This document shows, piece after piece, positions 48,241 to 59,460 of a stretch of 64,000 nucleotides of DNA (position 1 is its first letter; each line of letters starts with the position of its first letter). The position numbers were made by a program, and so were the translations under genes. The notes under the pieces were generated by a model. That model searched no databases and was not told the DNA's origin. It worked only from the letters and a program-made list of their open reading frames with translations. This stretch comes from Dromiciops gliroides (Eukaryota > Chordata > Mammalia > Microbiotheria > Microbiotheriidae), in assembly GCF_019393635.1 (NCBI RefSeq), contig NC_057867.1, forward strand, positions 4,376,889 through 4,440,888. The letters run 5' to 3'.

Positions 48241-48564
48241 TCTTCAGGGGCATAGAACTAGCAGTAACGAGTTGTAATAAGGAAACATTTAAACAAAGCC
48301 AAGTGACACAATAACCTGGTCTGATCACGTAGGCCACATTCTGTGTCTGTAACATCTCCTGATATGAAGAAGGGGTGTTTCCTTATCAGTTCTACATGAT
48401 CAGGACATGATATCATTTGAGGAGAACTAGGGAGCTCAGGAAAGTTTCTCTGTAGAGAACCAGCTTCCTAGCCCTTATTAAATCAAATCTCCAAATGCCA
48501 ACTCTTTAGCTAGGAATGCAAGACTTCCCATTAATTGTCCTTGTTCCATACCTAGCCTATCTAG

Positions 48565-48690
48565 AGTCACAGCATCATGGAAAGATCTCAGAGTCAGGAA
48601 ACCTGAGTCCCAGCTGTGTGACCCTAGGCAAATGACTTAACTTCTGTGAGCCTCAGTTTTCTCATCTGTAAAGTGGGGATAATAAGCATG
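48565..48690 (+). mobile_element. MIR/CORE-SINE fragment
   Basis: The block reads 'cagcatcatggaaagatctc', 'agctgtgtgaccctaggcaa', 'gcctcagttttctcatctgt', 'aaagtggggataataagcat'. Confidence 0.8.
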
Positions 48691-48899
48691 GTTTGGCAGA
48701 AAGAGAACCAAACTGAAAATTAGGAGGCCTGGATGAAAATCCTGGCTCTGCCATGCCACTAGCTTGCTCAGAGACCTCGAGGTTGAGCTATATAAGCTCT
48801 CAGGCAGGTCCCTCCCTCCCTTCTGCTTGACACCCCTACCATACAGGATTGTGAGAAAAGATGTCTCTAAACATTGACATGCTCTCAAACTGTAATGGA

Positions 48900-48900
48900 A

Positions 48901-48936
<36 letters not shown>

Positions 48937-48937
48937 G
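48900..48937. repeat. (ATT)n microsatellite
   Basis: About 12 uninterrupted ATT units. Confidence 0.97.
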
Positions 48938-49136
48938 GATGTCAGAGCTGAAAGTGACCTTAAAGAGCAGCTTGCCCAACCTTTTTACGGAGGAGAAAAC
49001 TGAGGCCCAGAGGCAGAGGGCGAACCAGGCTCCTGGTTGGTAGTACAATATTACTATCCAATGCGAGGCTCTTCATCCTTCAGGCAGCCTGGCCAAAGAG
49101 CCCTGGGGTGAGTCCTGGCTCTGCCATTGACTTTTT

Positions 49137-49277
49137 TTTGGTGAGGCAATTGGGGTTAAGTGACTTGTCCAGGGTCACACAGCTAGTAAGTGTTAAGTGT
49201 CTGAAGCCAGATTTGAACTCAGGTATTCCTGACTCCAGGGCCGGTGCTCTATCCACTGCGCCACCTAGCTGCCCCTA
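49137..49277 (-). mobile_element. WSINE1-like CORE-SINE with 13-bp target duplication
   Basis: Full-length minus-strand copy: 'ggtgaggcaattggggttaa', 'gatttgaactcaggtattcc', 'gctctatccactgcgccacc', 'tagctgcccc'. Target CCATTGACTTTTT is repeated at 49124-49136 and 49278-49290. Confidence 0.93.
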
Positions 49278-50143
49278 CCATTGACTTTTTACATGATCTT
49301 GGACCAGTCACTTTACTTGTTTGGGCCTCAGTTTCTTCACTTCACAAACAAGGGAATGGGACTAGGTGATGGTCAAATTCTCCTCTGGCTCCAAGCTTTC
49401 CCTGTCAGCCCTCCGCTTGCACTCTTTCCGGGGATAGGCCTGGCATTCTCTACACTACTCTGTAACAGAGGCAGGGAGAAGCACATCTGGCATAGGGTAA
49501 GGCACAGAAAGGTCCCTTGAGTTGATCTCTGCCCCACTCACCACCTTCCTCATAGTAGCTATAAAGTAGGAGGGCAATTAGCACTTTTTTACAAGGATAG
49601 AAAAGGATTCCTTTAACCCAACAACCTCTCTACTCTGTTGATTTACTGAGGGTCAGGGCAAATGAGGTCCCTAAAGCCAAGGGGTTGGGAGCCATTGTTT
49701 CTTAGAGGGGCCTCTGGGAGGAGGGAACAAGGTGGGGGGTATATGTGTGCCAAGGCTGCTTGACTGGCATAGCATCAAGGACAAGTACACACACTCACTC
49801 AGATGTCACACGTTGAGAAGTGGTACCCACTGACTTTGGCATCAATAGACATGCTTTGACAGACTGTGTCCATGGGCAAGTCACTTTATCTCTGTGACCC
49901 TGGTTAAGTCACTTCACCTGTCTTTCTCAGTCTCCTTATCCAAAACGTGAGGGGTTGGATTCTATGGACTCTAAGGACCCTTCAAGCTCTCCTGTTATGA
50001 TCCCATGAATATTAGCCTCGTTCTACTACTCAGATGGTCCAGTCTACCTTTCAGATTCTTAGCTTCCTTATCTGTGAAATGGGGATAAAAATCTCTGGCC
50101 TGCCTGCCTCATGGGCACAAGTGGAACAAGAAATTGGAACCAT

Positions 50144-50285
50144 GGGGCAGCTAGGTGGCTCTGCAGTGGATAGAGCACCGGCCCTGGATTCAGGGGGACC
50201 TGAGTTCAAGTCTGGCCTCAGACACTTAACACTAGCTGTGTGACCCTGGGCAAGTCACTTAACCCCAATTGCCTCACCAAAAAAA
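50144..50285 (+). mobile_element. WSINE1-like CORE-SINE with 13-bp target duplication
   Basis: Plus-strand full-length copy starting GGGGCAGCTAGGTGGCTCTG and ending in an A tail. Target AAATTGGAACCAT is repeated at 50131-50143 and 50286-50298. Confidence 0.94.
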
Positions 50286-52119
50286 AAATTGGAACCATAA
50301 GGAATTTCAGTTGGTGCCACTGCTGCTGTTAGAATAAATAGACTGTCCTAAACTAAAGTGTAGGAGAGTAGAAGGTGTGAAGAAAAGCTAGGTCTGAGTT
50401 TGAATGCATAAACTAATTGAATTGGGTTCAGTTAGTTGCAGGTCATTTTCAAAAGGACATTGACAGGTTGGAGTATAGAGAAGAAAGTGATCAATGTGGG
50501 CAGAGGAATGGAGACCAGGCCATATAAGTTTCAGTCAAAGGAACTGGATATGTTTTATGAGAAGAGAAGAGGGGGGCAGGGGAGCCAGAGCTGGAGTCAG
50601 GGTGACTTTTTAAGGACAGTCTTGAGGAGGTGGGACGAGCCTTATTCAGAGCACAGTACCGGGAGCAATGGGTGGAAGTTGGAGAGAGCCCAGTGTAGAG
50701 CTTCCTAAAATTAGAGCTATGCCCAAGCAGAAAGGGCAACTTCCAGGCCTCCACTCCTCAGGAGCCTTTCAGCAGAGACTGAAGGGCCACTTGTTGGGTA
50801 TGATGTAGAGGGAATTTTTGGTGATGTGCTTTGAAGTCTCTGGATATGAAGGAGAACATGTATAGAACACACAAAGGCTTGCAAATCACTACATACCCTG
50901 TCTCATTTGATTCTCATAACACCCATGTGGGGTAAGTGCTGTTCGTATTCCCTTTTTACACATATGAAAGCTTAGAGAGGAGCAGTGACTTGGCCAGGGA
51001 TGGGATCCAAAGCCTGGCCTGTCCTGCAATGCTTTACTTCAATTCTTTGCTCCATACTGCCCCACTGCATGTCTGACTTTGTGTTGGTAATAAATTTAAG
51101 AGCATGCTGCCTCCTTCTGCTCTGGTCACTAACACCTGAACGAATGGGGCCTGGGGAGAAGGAGGGGGGAACGGAGCAGGGATCTAGTAGAGGCACTTGT
51201 TTCTCAGGTTTCTGTAAGAGGGGATGGTTGACAAGAAGGAAGCCAACTCTGCTCCCACGCACCCCAGTTGGGGCCTATTTGCTGGCAGTAGGCATGCAGA
51301 AAGATCCAACTGGGATATTCAAACTCTCCCACAGTTCCCCTTTTTCTTTCTTATTTTAAGGTGAAAGATTATTTAGCTCAACTACCTCACTTTACAGATG
51401 AGGAAGCTGGTACAATGTCTGTCTCAAGATCATAGAAAAGGCCATGTAGTCTAACCTCCTAATTTTCTAGAGGCCCAGGGAGGTGGAGACACGGGCCTGA
51501 TGTCACCCAGGTAGAAAGTGGCATAGCTGAGGGGTTTCAACTGGAGTCCTCTGATTTTAAATCTATCACTCTTTCCATGGAAGAGCTTAGGTTTAGAGAA
51601 GGAAGAGACCTTAGAAGTCATCCTCAGCCCTTCAGTTCTCTCTTTTGACAGGTGGGGAAACAGACAGAGAAGGGAAGGGACTTCTCCAAGGTCACTTGTC
51701 TAGGAAGCACAAAACCGGGATTTACATATGAACTCCAAATCCAGGGTTCACATCTCATTGACCTGGAGGCCTAGGGCCATAATAAAGGGGCATTAAAAGC
51801 CCAAGACCTGTTGATGCTGGGGGCAGGGGGCATAAGGCTCAGGTTTGTGGTCCAGGCTGCTGCCAATCAGGCAATCAATTGGCCACTGTGCCTGGACTAG
51901 CCACTATATACAAAGCATTGAATCATATTTTATGGGGGAGGGGAAGAATACACTCCACTCTGCTGAGACCCAGTCCAATGAGCTGACTTAGGGAACCTCT
52001 ACCGGATCACCCTCTCCCAAAATAGGACAGCAGGTTGATGATATCTATCCAGATCGGAAATGTGCTTGGGCCTCATTTTCTGTCTTGTTCTATCTCTGAA
52101 CATCCTGACCAGTGACCAT

Positions 52120-52265
52120 GGCACAGTGGAAAGAGAGATTTGGAGGCACGGGACTTGGCTTCTAATACTGACTCCCCCACTTAAAAACTCCATGTGTGAC
52201 CTTGCCCAAGTCCTTTCCCTTCTTTTTGCTTCAGTTTCCTCCTCTGTAAAATGTGGGAGTTAGGC
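52120..52265 (+). mobile_element. MIR/CORE-SINE fragment
   Basis: The order is 'cacagtggaaagagagattt', 'catgtgtgaccttgcccaag', 'cttcagtttcctcctctgta', 'aaatgtgggagttaggctgt'. Confidence 0.78.
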
Positions 52266-55200
52266 TGTATTACCCCTGAAGTATTTTCTCCCTCAAAATA
52301 TATGAGGCCATAAAATTTAACCCCCCCCAATATCTGCTCTGACTATTTGTTTATTTGTGTTCCTGAACCCCATGCTAGGCTGTCCTCGGGGAGACCCAAA
52401 TTTTAGGGAGGACACTTTCCCTGTTCTCAGGAACTTCCCCTTTAAGTTGGAGAGAATGAGGCAGAGACACTAATAATACCTTCAATGATCCCAGGAAAAC
52501 ACAAGCAAGGGCTGCCCCCTCCGAAATCTGGCACACCCTGCTGCAGTGTCTCAAGCTCCGGGCCCAAGCCATCCATCCGGTGCCAAAGAAGGCCTAAGAA
52601 AGTATACCCTAGATTGTGTTTGGAGTTGAAAATTCTACCCTCAGACACACATGAGAAAAAAGACACAGCTTCAAGTTGTCCCCTGGTGGTGTCTCATACC
52701 ATCTCCGCCACTAGGCCATAGGCTCAAGCTTCTTCCCTTCCTCTTCCCCTCCACTGAGCCCCACCAAGGCAACTTGAGACCCTTTTAGGATTGAGAAGAG
52801 GCCACGAGGAAGAGTGAGGTAGTCAGCAGTCCAGTAGTGGCCTGGCTGACCATGGCACCAAGGAAGCAGCTATTCCAAGCTGGGCTTTGGCCTCTTAGAG
52901 GGCTTCTAGGAGGCAGCAAGGGGATAGGGGACAGGTCTGGCCAGGGCGTTTGGTATATTAGGCCAACCCATAACAGTTGGTGTGCCTGCCGGCTCAATAG
53001 CTATATAAGAGGATTCCATCTAGGCAGGAAAAAGAGCTCTTAAAGAATCCAGCCCTGCCAATAGCCAAATAAGACAGACACCCAGGCAGTAGGGCAAGGC
53101 AGTGATGACTAGAGCAAGCCTTAGGAGAAAAGTAGGAAGCAAGTCAGGAATAGCTAAGCTCAAGAGCTGCCTGGTTGCCTACCTCCCCAGGGGAGAAGGC
53201 CTACCTTCCAACTGCAGCTCTGGGTGGGGCCGAATTGTAGCTCCTGTTCAACTTTCCAGGGAGGTTTATATCCTTTGGTTTTCTGGGTTTCTAAAGTGTC
53301 TCCACTCCAACATTGATGGCAGTTTTATGCAGCTTGTGGTGTGATGAATGTCATGCAATGAATGGAGCTGTTGATAAGGCTTCTTTGAAGTCTGTGAGTA
53401 CCAAGTGCTCAACCATCCCAAGGTGTGCAGTGGGCAGATAATGCCAGTTACCTCAACACAGAGGAATTGCTAAGACAAAATCCAAGAAGGGGGAATGGTA
53501 GAGAGAGAAACCAGAGGTACACACTAAAGAGAAGTTTGGGAAAATAAGGCAGAACAAGAGAAAGGAGACATATTCTAGGAGATAGGGAAAGAGACAAGAG
53601 AGGACCACAAAGCCCTGATGGAGAGGTCCCAAAGACATCCAGATATCTAAGACAGGAGTGTAGACAAGAGAAAAGAAAGGGAGATGGAGAAATAGAGGCA
53701 AAAATAAAGCAAATAAAGCAAATGGAGAATGAACAGTTTATTAGGTGAGAAAAGGAAGTAGGGGGTAAATTCCCCACTCCTATGCTAGGGGGCTCCACCT
53801 GCACCTACCCCTAGCTGAGAAGGCCTGGCCCATCTCTAAGAATCCCAAAGCTTCTAGCACATATATTCAGAAAACTTGGTGGATTTTGATACCAAATAAT
53901 GGAGAGCAAAAGCAGCCTCCCAGCCTCCTAGCCTCCCAGCCTCCCTGCCTCCACCCCATCTACACCATTTTGCTCAAGTCACCCATCCACCTGTTTATGA
54001 TTCGATTCACTGGCCAGAGGCAGAAGCTGGTGGTGCAGCAGCGCCTGGGATGCTCACTTGCTGCTGGACAGGCAGGGATAGGCGTCCAGGGCGCAGACAA
54101 GGTGAGGGGGCGCATGCCCTGCATTGGCTCTCCCAGGGAGCTCCACAAAGCTCTCAGAGAGGAAACCAGCCCTTCCCTCTGGTCCCTGGTTCCCCTGCCC
54201 CCCTCACTCCTTCGCTCACCTCCCCTGCTATGCTCCCCCTAGAGCGTTCGCGCTTCCACCCCGCAGGGAGCTCATTCGGATCGCTCTGTGCCCCTGTGCT
54301 TTCTCTCCTGCACATCCATCGGTCCTCCCTGTCAGCCAGCCTGGGGTAGGGGTGGGAGGTGGGGTAGGGGCTGCGGAGGGAGCCCTGGGTGAAGGGGCAA
54401 GTGGCTCACGCCCATCCACCCCCCAAAGTGGCTTAGATCGGCTCGTGGCTTAGATCCGCTCGGAGGGAGGCAGCGAGCGGCGCCAGGCCAGCTTGCCAGC
54501 CTGCTGCCTGCTGCCTGCCCGGCCAGGCTCAGCCCAGCTCGGCCAGAGAGAGAAGGAGGGAGCGTGAGAGAGGGGAGGGGGGGAAAGAGAGAGAGCGAGG
54601 GGAGGGGAGGGGAGGGGACTGCGAGCGAGCGCGGGCGTGAGCGCGCGAGCCTGTGGGGAGGGGGAAAGTTTGGCAGAGGCTCCTGGGGGCTGCTGCTTTA
54701 GCTGGCCGAGTGCACGGTCGCCACCAGAGCGCTCCTGGACTGCGCGCCCTCCGGACCTCGGAGGAGAGCGCCCCAGAGCCGGAGGAGAGCAGCTCGGCGC
54801 TGGGACGGACCCTGGCCGGATCCCATCGGAGCAGACCGGAGCACAAGGAGCGGAGCGGAGCTGAGCAGAGCTGAGCGGAGCCGGGGAGCGGACCGGGGCT
54901 GCCTGCGCCTCACGGCCCCGCCGCCGCAGGCCAGCGCACCGACATGCGGCGGCGCCACACGGCAGCTGCCCCGGCTGCCGGGGACACCGACCCACCACCC
55001 TCTCCAGACGCCACCCCTGAGGGCCTGGGACCTTCACCGCAAGGAGTGGAGGGAGGCGCAGTGGCGCGGCCGCACCCGGAGGTGGGACATGGGGGCAGCC
55101 GGCAGGGCTGCGGGAGCGGGAGCTGGAACCCTGGGGAGCAGCGGGGAGGGCGCACCGGGGCCTGGCCTCAAGCTAGGGGAGAGCAGTGCGCCGTGCGCCT

Positions 55201-55833
55201 CTGCAGCGGCTGGGGAGACGGAGTCCAGGCAGGCAGGAGCAACAAGTGCTTGAGTGAGCGAGCGCACAAGCCGGCCAATGTGGGGGTGCAGTGAGCCGCC
55301 GGGGAGAGGGGGCCGCAGCCGGACACGGGAGGTGGGGGGAGAGGCAGGGCTAGCCGACCAGCCACGGGCCGCTTGGCTGGGCTGCAGAGCCGAGACGGAG
55401 ACAGGAGGTTAGGGGAGAGGAGAGCGGGGAGCTGAGAGCGCCTCCAGGGAGCGCAAGAGACTGGAGGAGGTGGAAGCGGCAGGGCTGTCCCGGTGCTGCC
55501 CTGCACGGAGGCGGGCGCGTTATCTCCGGGACCCACCTCCCTCTCAGCTAGTGCCGCAGAGGCAGCACAGGCTGGGCTGGGCCGGGCCCCCGGCCGGGGA
55601 GCTAGAGCGAGAGCTGAGAGCTGGCGGCAGCGGCTCGGTTCCTCCAGGCAGCCAGGCGGCCGGGCCGGCAGGCAGCAAAACCAAGCAAAGCCAGGGAGCC
55701 CCCCGGCGGCTTCTATAGCTCATCTTGGGGCTGCCCGCCTGCCTGTGTGAGCGCTTGAGCCCGGGGCGCAGGCGGGAGGCAAGAGGCAGGCGGTGGGCTG
55801 GTGGGCTCGGCTTGGCTCCCAAGCTTGCTCGTG

Positions 55834-55839
<6 letters not shown>

Positions 55840-55929
<90 letters not shown>

Positions 55930-56014
55930 ATTTTATTTCTCTCTCTTGCTGTCTCTCTCTATTTCTCTCTCTCACACACACACACACACACGCACACACA
56001 CGCACACACACGCA
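55840..56014. repeat. (TC)n then (CA)n inside the CpG island
   Basis: About 85 bp of TC repeats, broken once by CAATC, are followed by a short diverged pyrimidine stretch and then a (CA)n run interrupted by CG (ACACACGC units). It lies just upstream of the possible exon-1 donor, so it may be part of the 5' leader or the core promoter. Confidence 0.96.
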
Positions 56015-56175
56015 CTGCAGGAGCCACGGGCGCTCTCCTGCTGCCCACCGCTGGGCCGGACCTGGCCGGTTCTCCGGCTTTTCTCCGGTCGGGTGGGGGG
56101 AAAGGGACGGGACGGGTTCGGGGGCGCCCGCTGGCGCCTTGGCCAAGCTGCCACTCCACGGGCTGCAGAATCTCC

Positions 56176-56190
56176 AGGCAGGTAGGTAAG
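56176..56190 (+). other. Possible 5' non-coding exon donor
   Basis: AGGCAGGTAGGTAAGC offers two overlapping donors, GGCAG|GTAGGT at 56181/56182 and GTAG|GTAAGC at 56185/56186. The nearest strong acceptor on the same strand opens the coding exon at 57,340. A GC-rich non-coding first exon spliced to that exon is the simplest model. It is not proven. Confidence 0.4.
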
Positions 56191-56529
56191 CGCGCAGACA
56201 CAGGGATGGGGCTGAAACACGCAGGGGGCCCAGGCCGCAGGATGGTGTGGGGGCCGCCAACGGTTGCCAGCTTGGCTTCTAAAAAGCCATCCTGCTTTGG
56301 GGGCTGCTTGGTTGGGACCCCACCCTCTCGCACTCTCTCTCTGCAGTGTCACGGTCAGTATTTTGGCATTTAGCCCCAAGAGGGGCAGGTGCTGGCTCAG
56401 GGCCAAGGGGGGGTGGTGGTGCGGTGAATGAGGTGATCTAGGGGCCGAGATCTGTTGTTGTTACCTTTTACAAACCTTTTCTTATGCGCTGGACTTGAGC
56501 TGAAGTCTCTGACAGCTCCCCCCCCCCCC

Positions 56530-56800
56530 AGGATCTTTATATCTCTATCTCTGTTGCTGTCTCTGTGTCTCTTTCCCTCTCCCTTTCTCTCTATCCCTCT
56601 TTCTCCCTCTCTCTCCCTTTCTCCCTCCCTCCTTGCCTCCCTCCCTCTCCCTCTCCCTCTCTCTCCCTCTTTCCCTGTCCCTGTATCCCTCCTCCTCCCC
56701 CTCCCTTCCTTCTCTCCCTCCCTCTGTGTCTCTCCTCTCTGTCTCTGTCTGATCTCATCTGCATGTCTGTCTCTGTCTCTCTCTCTTCCTCCTACTCCTC
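56530..56800. repeat. CT-rich pyrimidine tract
   Basis: About 270 bp of TCTC, CCCT and CTCCCT units in the likely first intron, upstream of the coding exon. The Ser/Leu/Pro-rich ORFs across it are artefacts. Confidence 0.92.
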
Positions 56801-57348
56801 CTTTCCCGAGCTGAAAGACGGGGATAATCTTGCTAGGGCACCCGCTGTGCTCTCCCTCTTACACACCCAGACGTCCCCTCCTCCCCTGCTCGAAGCCCGT
56901 GGCTCTTGGCCATCCCTATACCTGTAGAGCAGAATGCAGCTGAGCGGCGGTGGCGGCGGCAGTGGCGGTGGCGGCAGCGGTGGTGGGGCGGCGCAGGGGA
57001 GGTTAGGCAGACAGAAATGGAGCACTTCTTGCTTCCTGAGTCGCAATGAGGGAAGCTCGAGTTTGCAAAATAATTGCAGTCAGAAAGAAGGACCGAAAAG
57101 AGGAAGGCTCAAGCCAATCGTCCTGCTGAGAGCAAGGGGGCAGAGGTTGGAGGAGCAAAATCAGCCGGTGATTTTTAGTGTGGGGCAGGCGAGAGGCACG
57201 GCTTCCTAGCCTCACTCCCCTGCAGGGTCTGCTTCCTGCCAAGCCCCTCTCTCTAGTAGAGCAGGGAAACTGCGAGAGAGCCGGCCAGCCAGCCAGGGGA
57301 AAGGCTGCCTAACCCGGGTGCTTTGCTCTTGTCTTTTAGAAGGGTTGC

Positions 57349-57414
57349 ATGAAGCTAGTGGGAGGGAGAAGAGCGGCTAAAGTCTCGGGAGCTCGTGGCC
57401 TGTGGCGCCCCTAA
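57349..57414 (+). other. Upstream ORF in the 5' leader
   Basis: A 21-residue frame (MKLVGGRRAAKVSGARGLWR and P, then TAA) begins 10 bases after the predicted exon start and ends 16 bases before the main ATG. Its start context (TTGCATGA) is weak, with C at -3 on the usual counting... specifically TGC before ATG, whereas the main start has GACC before ATGG. Leaky scanning past it would be expected if the exon model is right. Confidence 0.45.
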
Positions 57415-57430
57415 GTGAGACCTTGGGACC

Positions 57431-57622
57431 ATGGCTGAGCTGCTGCCACCAGGGGACTTGGTGGCCGGGAAGCTCAGGGAGTCTGGCTCCTCTCTGGACT
57501 TGGACAGGCTGGCTCCAGCTGAGGGGCCGGGAGAGGAATCCTCTGGCAGCGAGGGAGAGCAAGAAGGAAGCTCCCACAAGCTCATCAGCAAAGTGTCCAC
57601 ATCAGGCCAGATGAGGAGCAAG
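57431..57622 (+). CDS. First coding exon of an unrecognised plus-strand gene
   Basis: The exon probably runs from the acceptor CTTGTCTTTTAG (AG at 57338-57339, with a good pyrimidine tract) to the donor AGCAAG|GTAAGG (GT at 57623-57624). The start at 57431 has a strong context, GGGACCATGG. It encodes 64 residues and ends in phase 0. The protein begins MAELLPPGDLVAGKLRESGS and has an acidic, Ser/Glu/Gly-rich middle (EESSGSEGEQEGSS). It ends HKLISKVSTSGQMRSK, a basic segment. No signal peptide or known domain is visible, so it looks like a disordered N-terminus of a nuclear or cytosolic protein. I do not recognise the family. The last four residues, MRSK, equal the known N-terminus of PRDM16 and MECOM/MDS1, which start MRSK and splice near there into a huge intron. 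If that is right, residues 1-60 would be an in-frame extension. Four residues are weak evidence. The rest of the gene lies beyond the window. Confidence 0.7.
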
Positions 57623-58249
57623 GTAAGGGCACAGTCATTAGCATCCTCTACATGGCCCAGGCTTCTATGCAGGTGGCCAGGGCTCTTGGGCCTTGGGCTG
57701 GCTCCGGGCCCAGAGTTCAAATGCTGCTTTTGCTCAAACTAGGGCCAGGCTCTTGTTTGATTTCCCATCCTTAGGATGGGATTAGTGATGTGGTCCAACC
57801 TCACAACCAGCCTCACAAGAGGGCCATGGAGACGAATGACTTAGGGGCACTAAGATGCTTTAAAAACAGCAGAACACCTCCATAAAGGCTCCCATTTCTG
57901 AGACCGGCCATGTCCACCAGACTGCAGGGCCAACCCCTCTGCCACCTTGCATTTGGGCAGGTAGCTTCACCGGGAGGGCAGGGTTCAGAAACACTGCCTC
58001 TTAGAGGTCATTCTTGGGCACAGCACCTCTCCCTGGGGGTGGGGAGCTGGCCATTATTCACAGAACACAGCCATCCTGCCTGTTCCAGCCATGAAATGAG
58101 CAAAAGGGCTTAGGTGGTGCTGGGTATTGGCCCCCTTTGCTGGTTGAAGTTGTCCTGCCTAAGGTGGAGCTGGATCCCCTAGGGGTGGCCAGCTTAGCTC
58201 CTCACCCTGGTTATTGTACCATTGTGGTTAGGCTGAGGGTAGATGTAGC

Positions 58250-58251
<2 letters not shown>

Positions 58252-58341
<90 letters not shown>

Positions 58342-58355
58342 CACACACACACACA
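58252..58355. repeat. Composite (TG)n-(AG)n-(ACAG)n-(CA)n microsatellite
   Basis: About 28 TG units, then AGAGAG, five or six ACAG units, then an ACAC run. It lies 630 bases into the intron after the coding exon. Confidence 0.97.
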
Positions 58356-58979
58356 ACAGAGATGATGAGGGCACATTTTATTCAATTTTTTCTGATGGTT
58401 TAGTCTGTGAATGAGATCTGTCCATGCCCCTCCTTTCTAAAATTTTCAATTTCCAGGCAATGGACCAGGGTCCCCTACCTTGTGGCAGAAAGTGTGAGTA
58501 CAAATGTGTGAATTGGTTTTTTAGCAATGATGTGACCCTCTAGGGGTTGATATTAAGTGAGCCACATTTGTCTGTCTCTGCTCAGCTTCTGTTGAGAGTA
58601 TGCTGTGGAGTATCTTTGTGCCCTGAGATTTGACCAGCTAGGAAATCATTATAATTGTAGGATTCAGGAAAATTAGTTGAAGAAAAATATCAGTGGCTTC
58701 TGTTTTTTTCTTATGGGGTCTCTTTGCACTTCCTCACTAAGAACAAATGAATGTCCCTTATTGCTTCCTCACCTCCCCCAACCTCAGCCAAGTCTCCCTC
58801 CCCTGCATTTATGTATGGACACATGCTGTTGCTAACACCTGGCTTGTCTGTTTCATATGTGTCTGTCTTGTTTCCCCCGTTTGATTGCAAGTTCCCTAGG
58901 GATAAGGACTTTGCCATATATGTCTATAGTGCCCACAACAGTGCTTGCTCTCGAGTATGTGAGCACACACGGACACAGA

Positions 58980-58981
<2 letters not shown>

Positions 58982-59029
<48 letters not shown>

Positions 59030-59030
59030 A
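58982..59030. repeat. (CA)n microsatellite
   Basis: About 21 CA units, then ACGCACAA, in the intron. A weak L2-like 3' end precedes it ('ttgattgcaagttccctagg'). Confidence 0.97.
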
Positions 59031-59214
59031 TTGTTGAAGCCTGCAGTGTACAAACCATCCCCAGAAATGGAGAGAGCTACTGAGCTGCTGGGTCTGAAGG
59101 AAGCCAGACAAGCCCCCCTAGTTTGAAGGCCATTGGAGATGCAGAGTGAGAAGTAAATGCTCCTTTAAGTGGCCCAGAATATATGGGTCCAGGGGGAAGT
59201 ACAGTAAATCTTTC

Positions 59215-59460
59215 CATTCTCAGAGTGGGTGTTAGAACCATAATTAAGAAGTAAATTGGAAACTATTAAAAAAAATGGTCGGCAAGCATCCTTTTCCCAT
59301 TCATTCCCGACAGCAGGCCGGCAATGATGCTTTTTTTGTTTAGAGGGTAATAAATTCTTTTTCTAAGTGAACACAGCATCCGCAGTGCTATTAACAAGCA
59401 CCAGGGCTGTTGATTCTAATACTTAACCTGTTGAAGATCAGGAAGAAATTCTGTCTCCTC
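59215..59460. promoter_or_regulatory. Candidate intronic enhancer
   Basis: A unique AT-rich block: 'gaaccataattaagaagtaa', 'tcccgacagcaggccggcaa', 'tagagggtaataaattcttt', 'gctattaacaagcaccaggg'. It matches no repeat in the window and contains several TAAT-type homeodomain words. It lies 1.6 kb after the coding exon. Enhancer role is inference. Confidence 0.4.

Larger units (their letters stand above)
54040..57300 (+). promoter_or_regulatory. CpG island and promoter of the downstream gene
   Basis: CpG dinucleotides, scarce in the preceding 54 kb, become dense here, especially at 54,420-55,780 and 56,040-56,260. The block is GC-rich with many GGCGGG-, CCGCC- and GAGCGG-type words and has no obvious TATA box. 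This fits a broad CpG-island promoter of a developmental or housekeeping gene, oriented toward the plus-strand coding exon at 57,431. Long open frames on both strands within it (for example 54,450-55,037 minus and 54,944-55,294 plus) are expected in GC-rich DNA and are not called. A divergent non-coding transcript is possible but nothing in the sequence proves it. Confidence 0.85.

Noticed and set aside
54450-55037. 195-codon minus-strand frame in the CpG island, as a divergent protein gene
   Set aside because: Long frames are expected in GC-rich DNA. The sequence is Ala/Pro/Ser/Arg-rich without a domain. A divergent non-coding RNA stays possible but is not shown.
55725-56406. Open frames of up to 190 codons on both strands in the CpG island
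   Set aside because: They run through TC and CA repeats and GC-rich DNA and show only Ser/Leu, Thr/His or Cys/Val repeats. There is no family signature.
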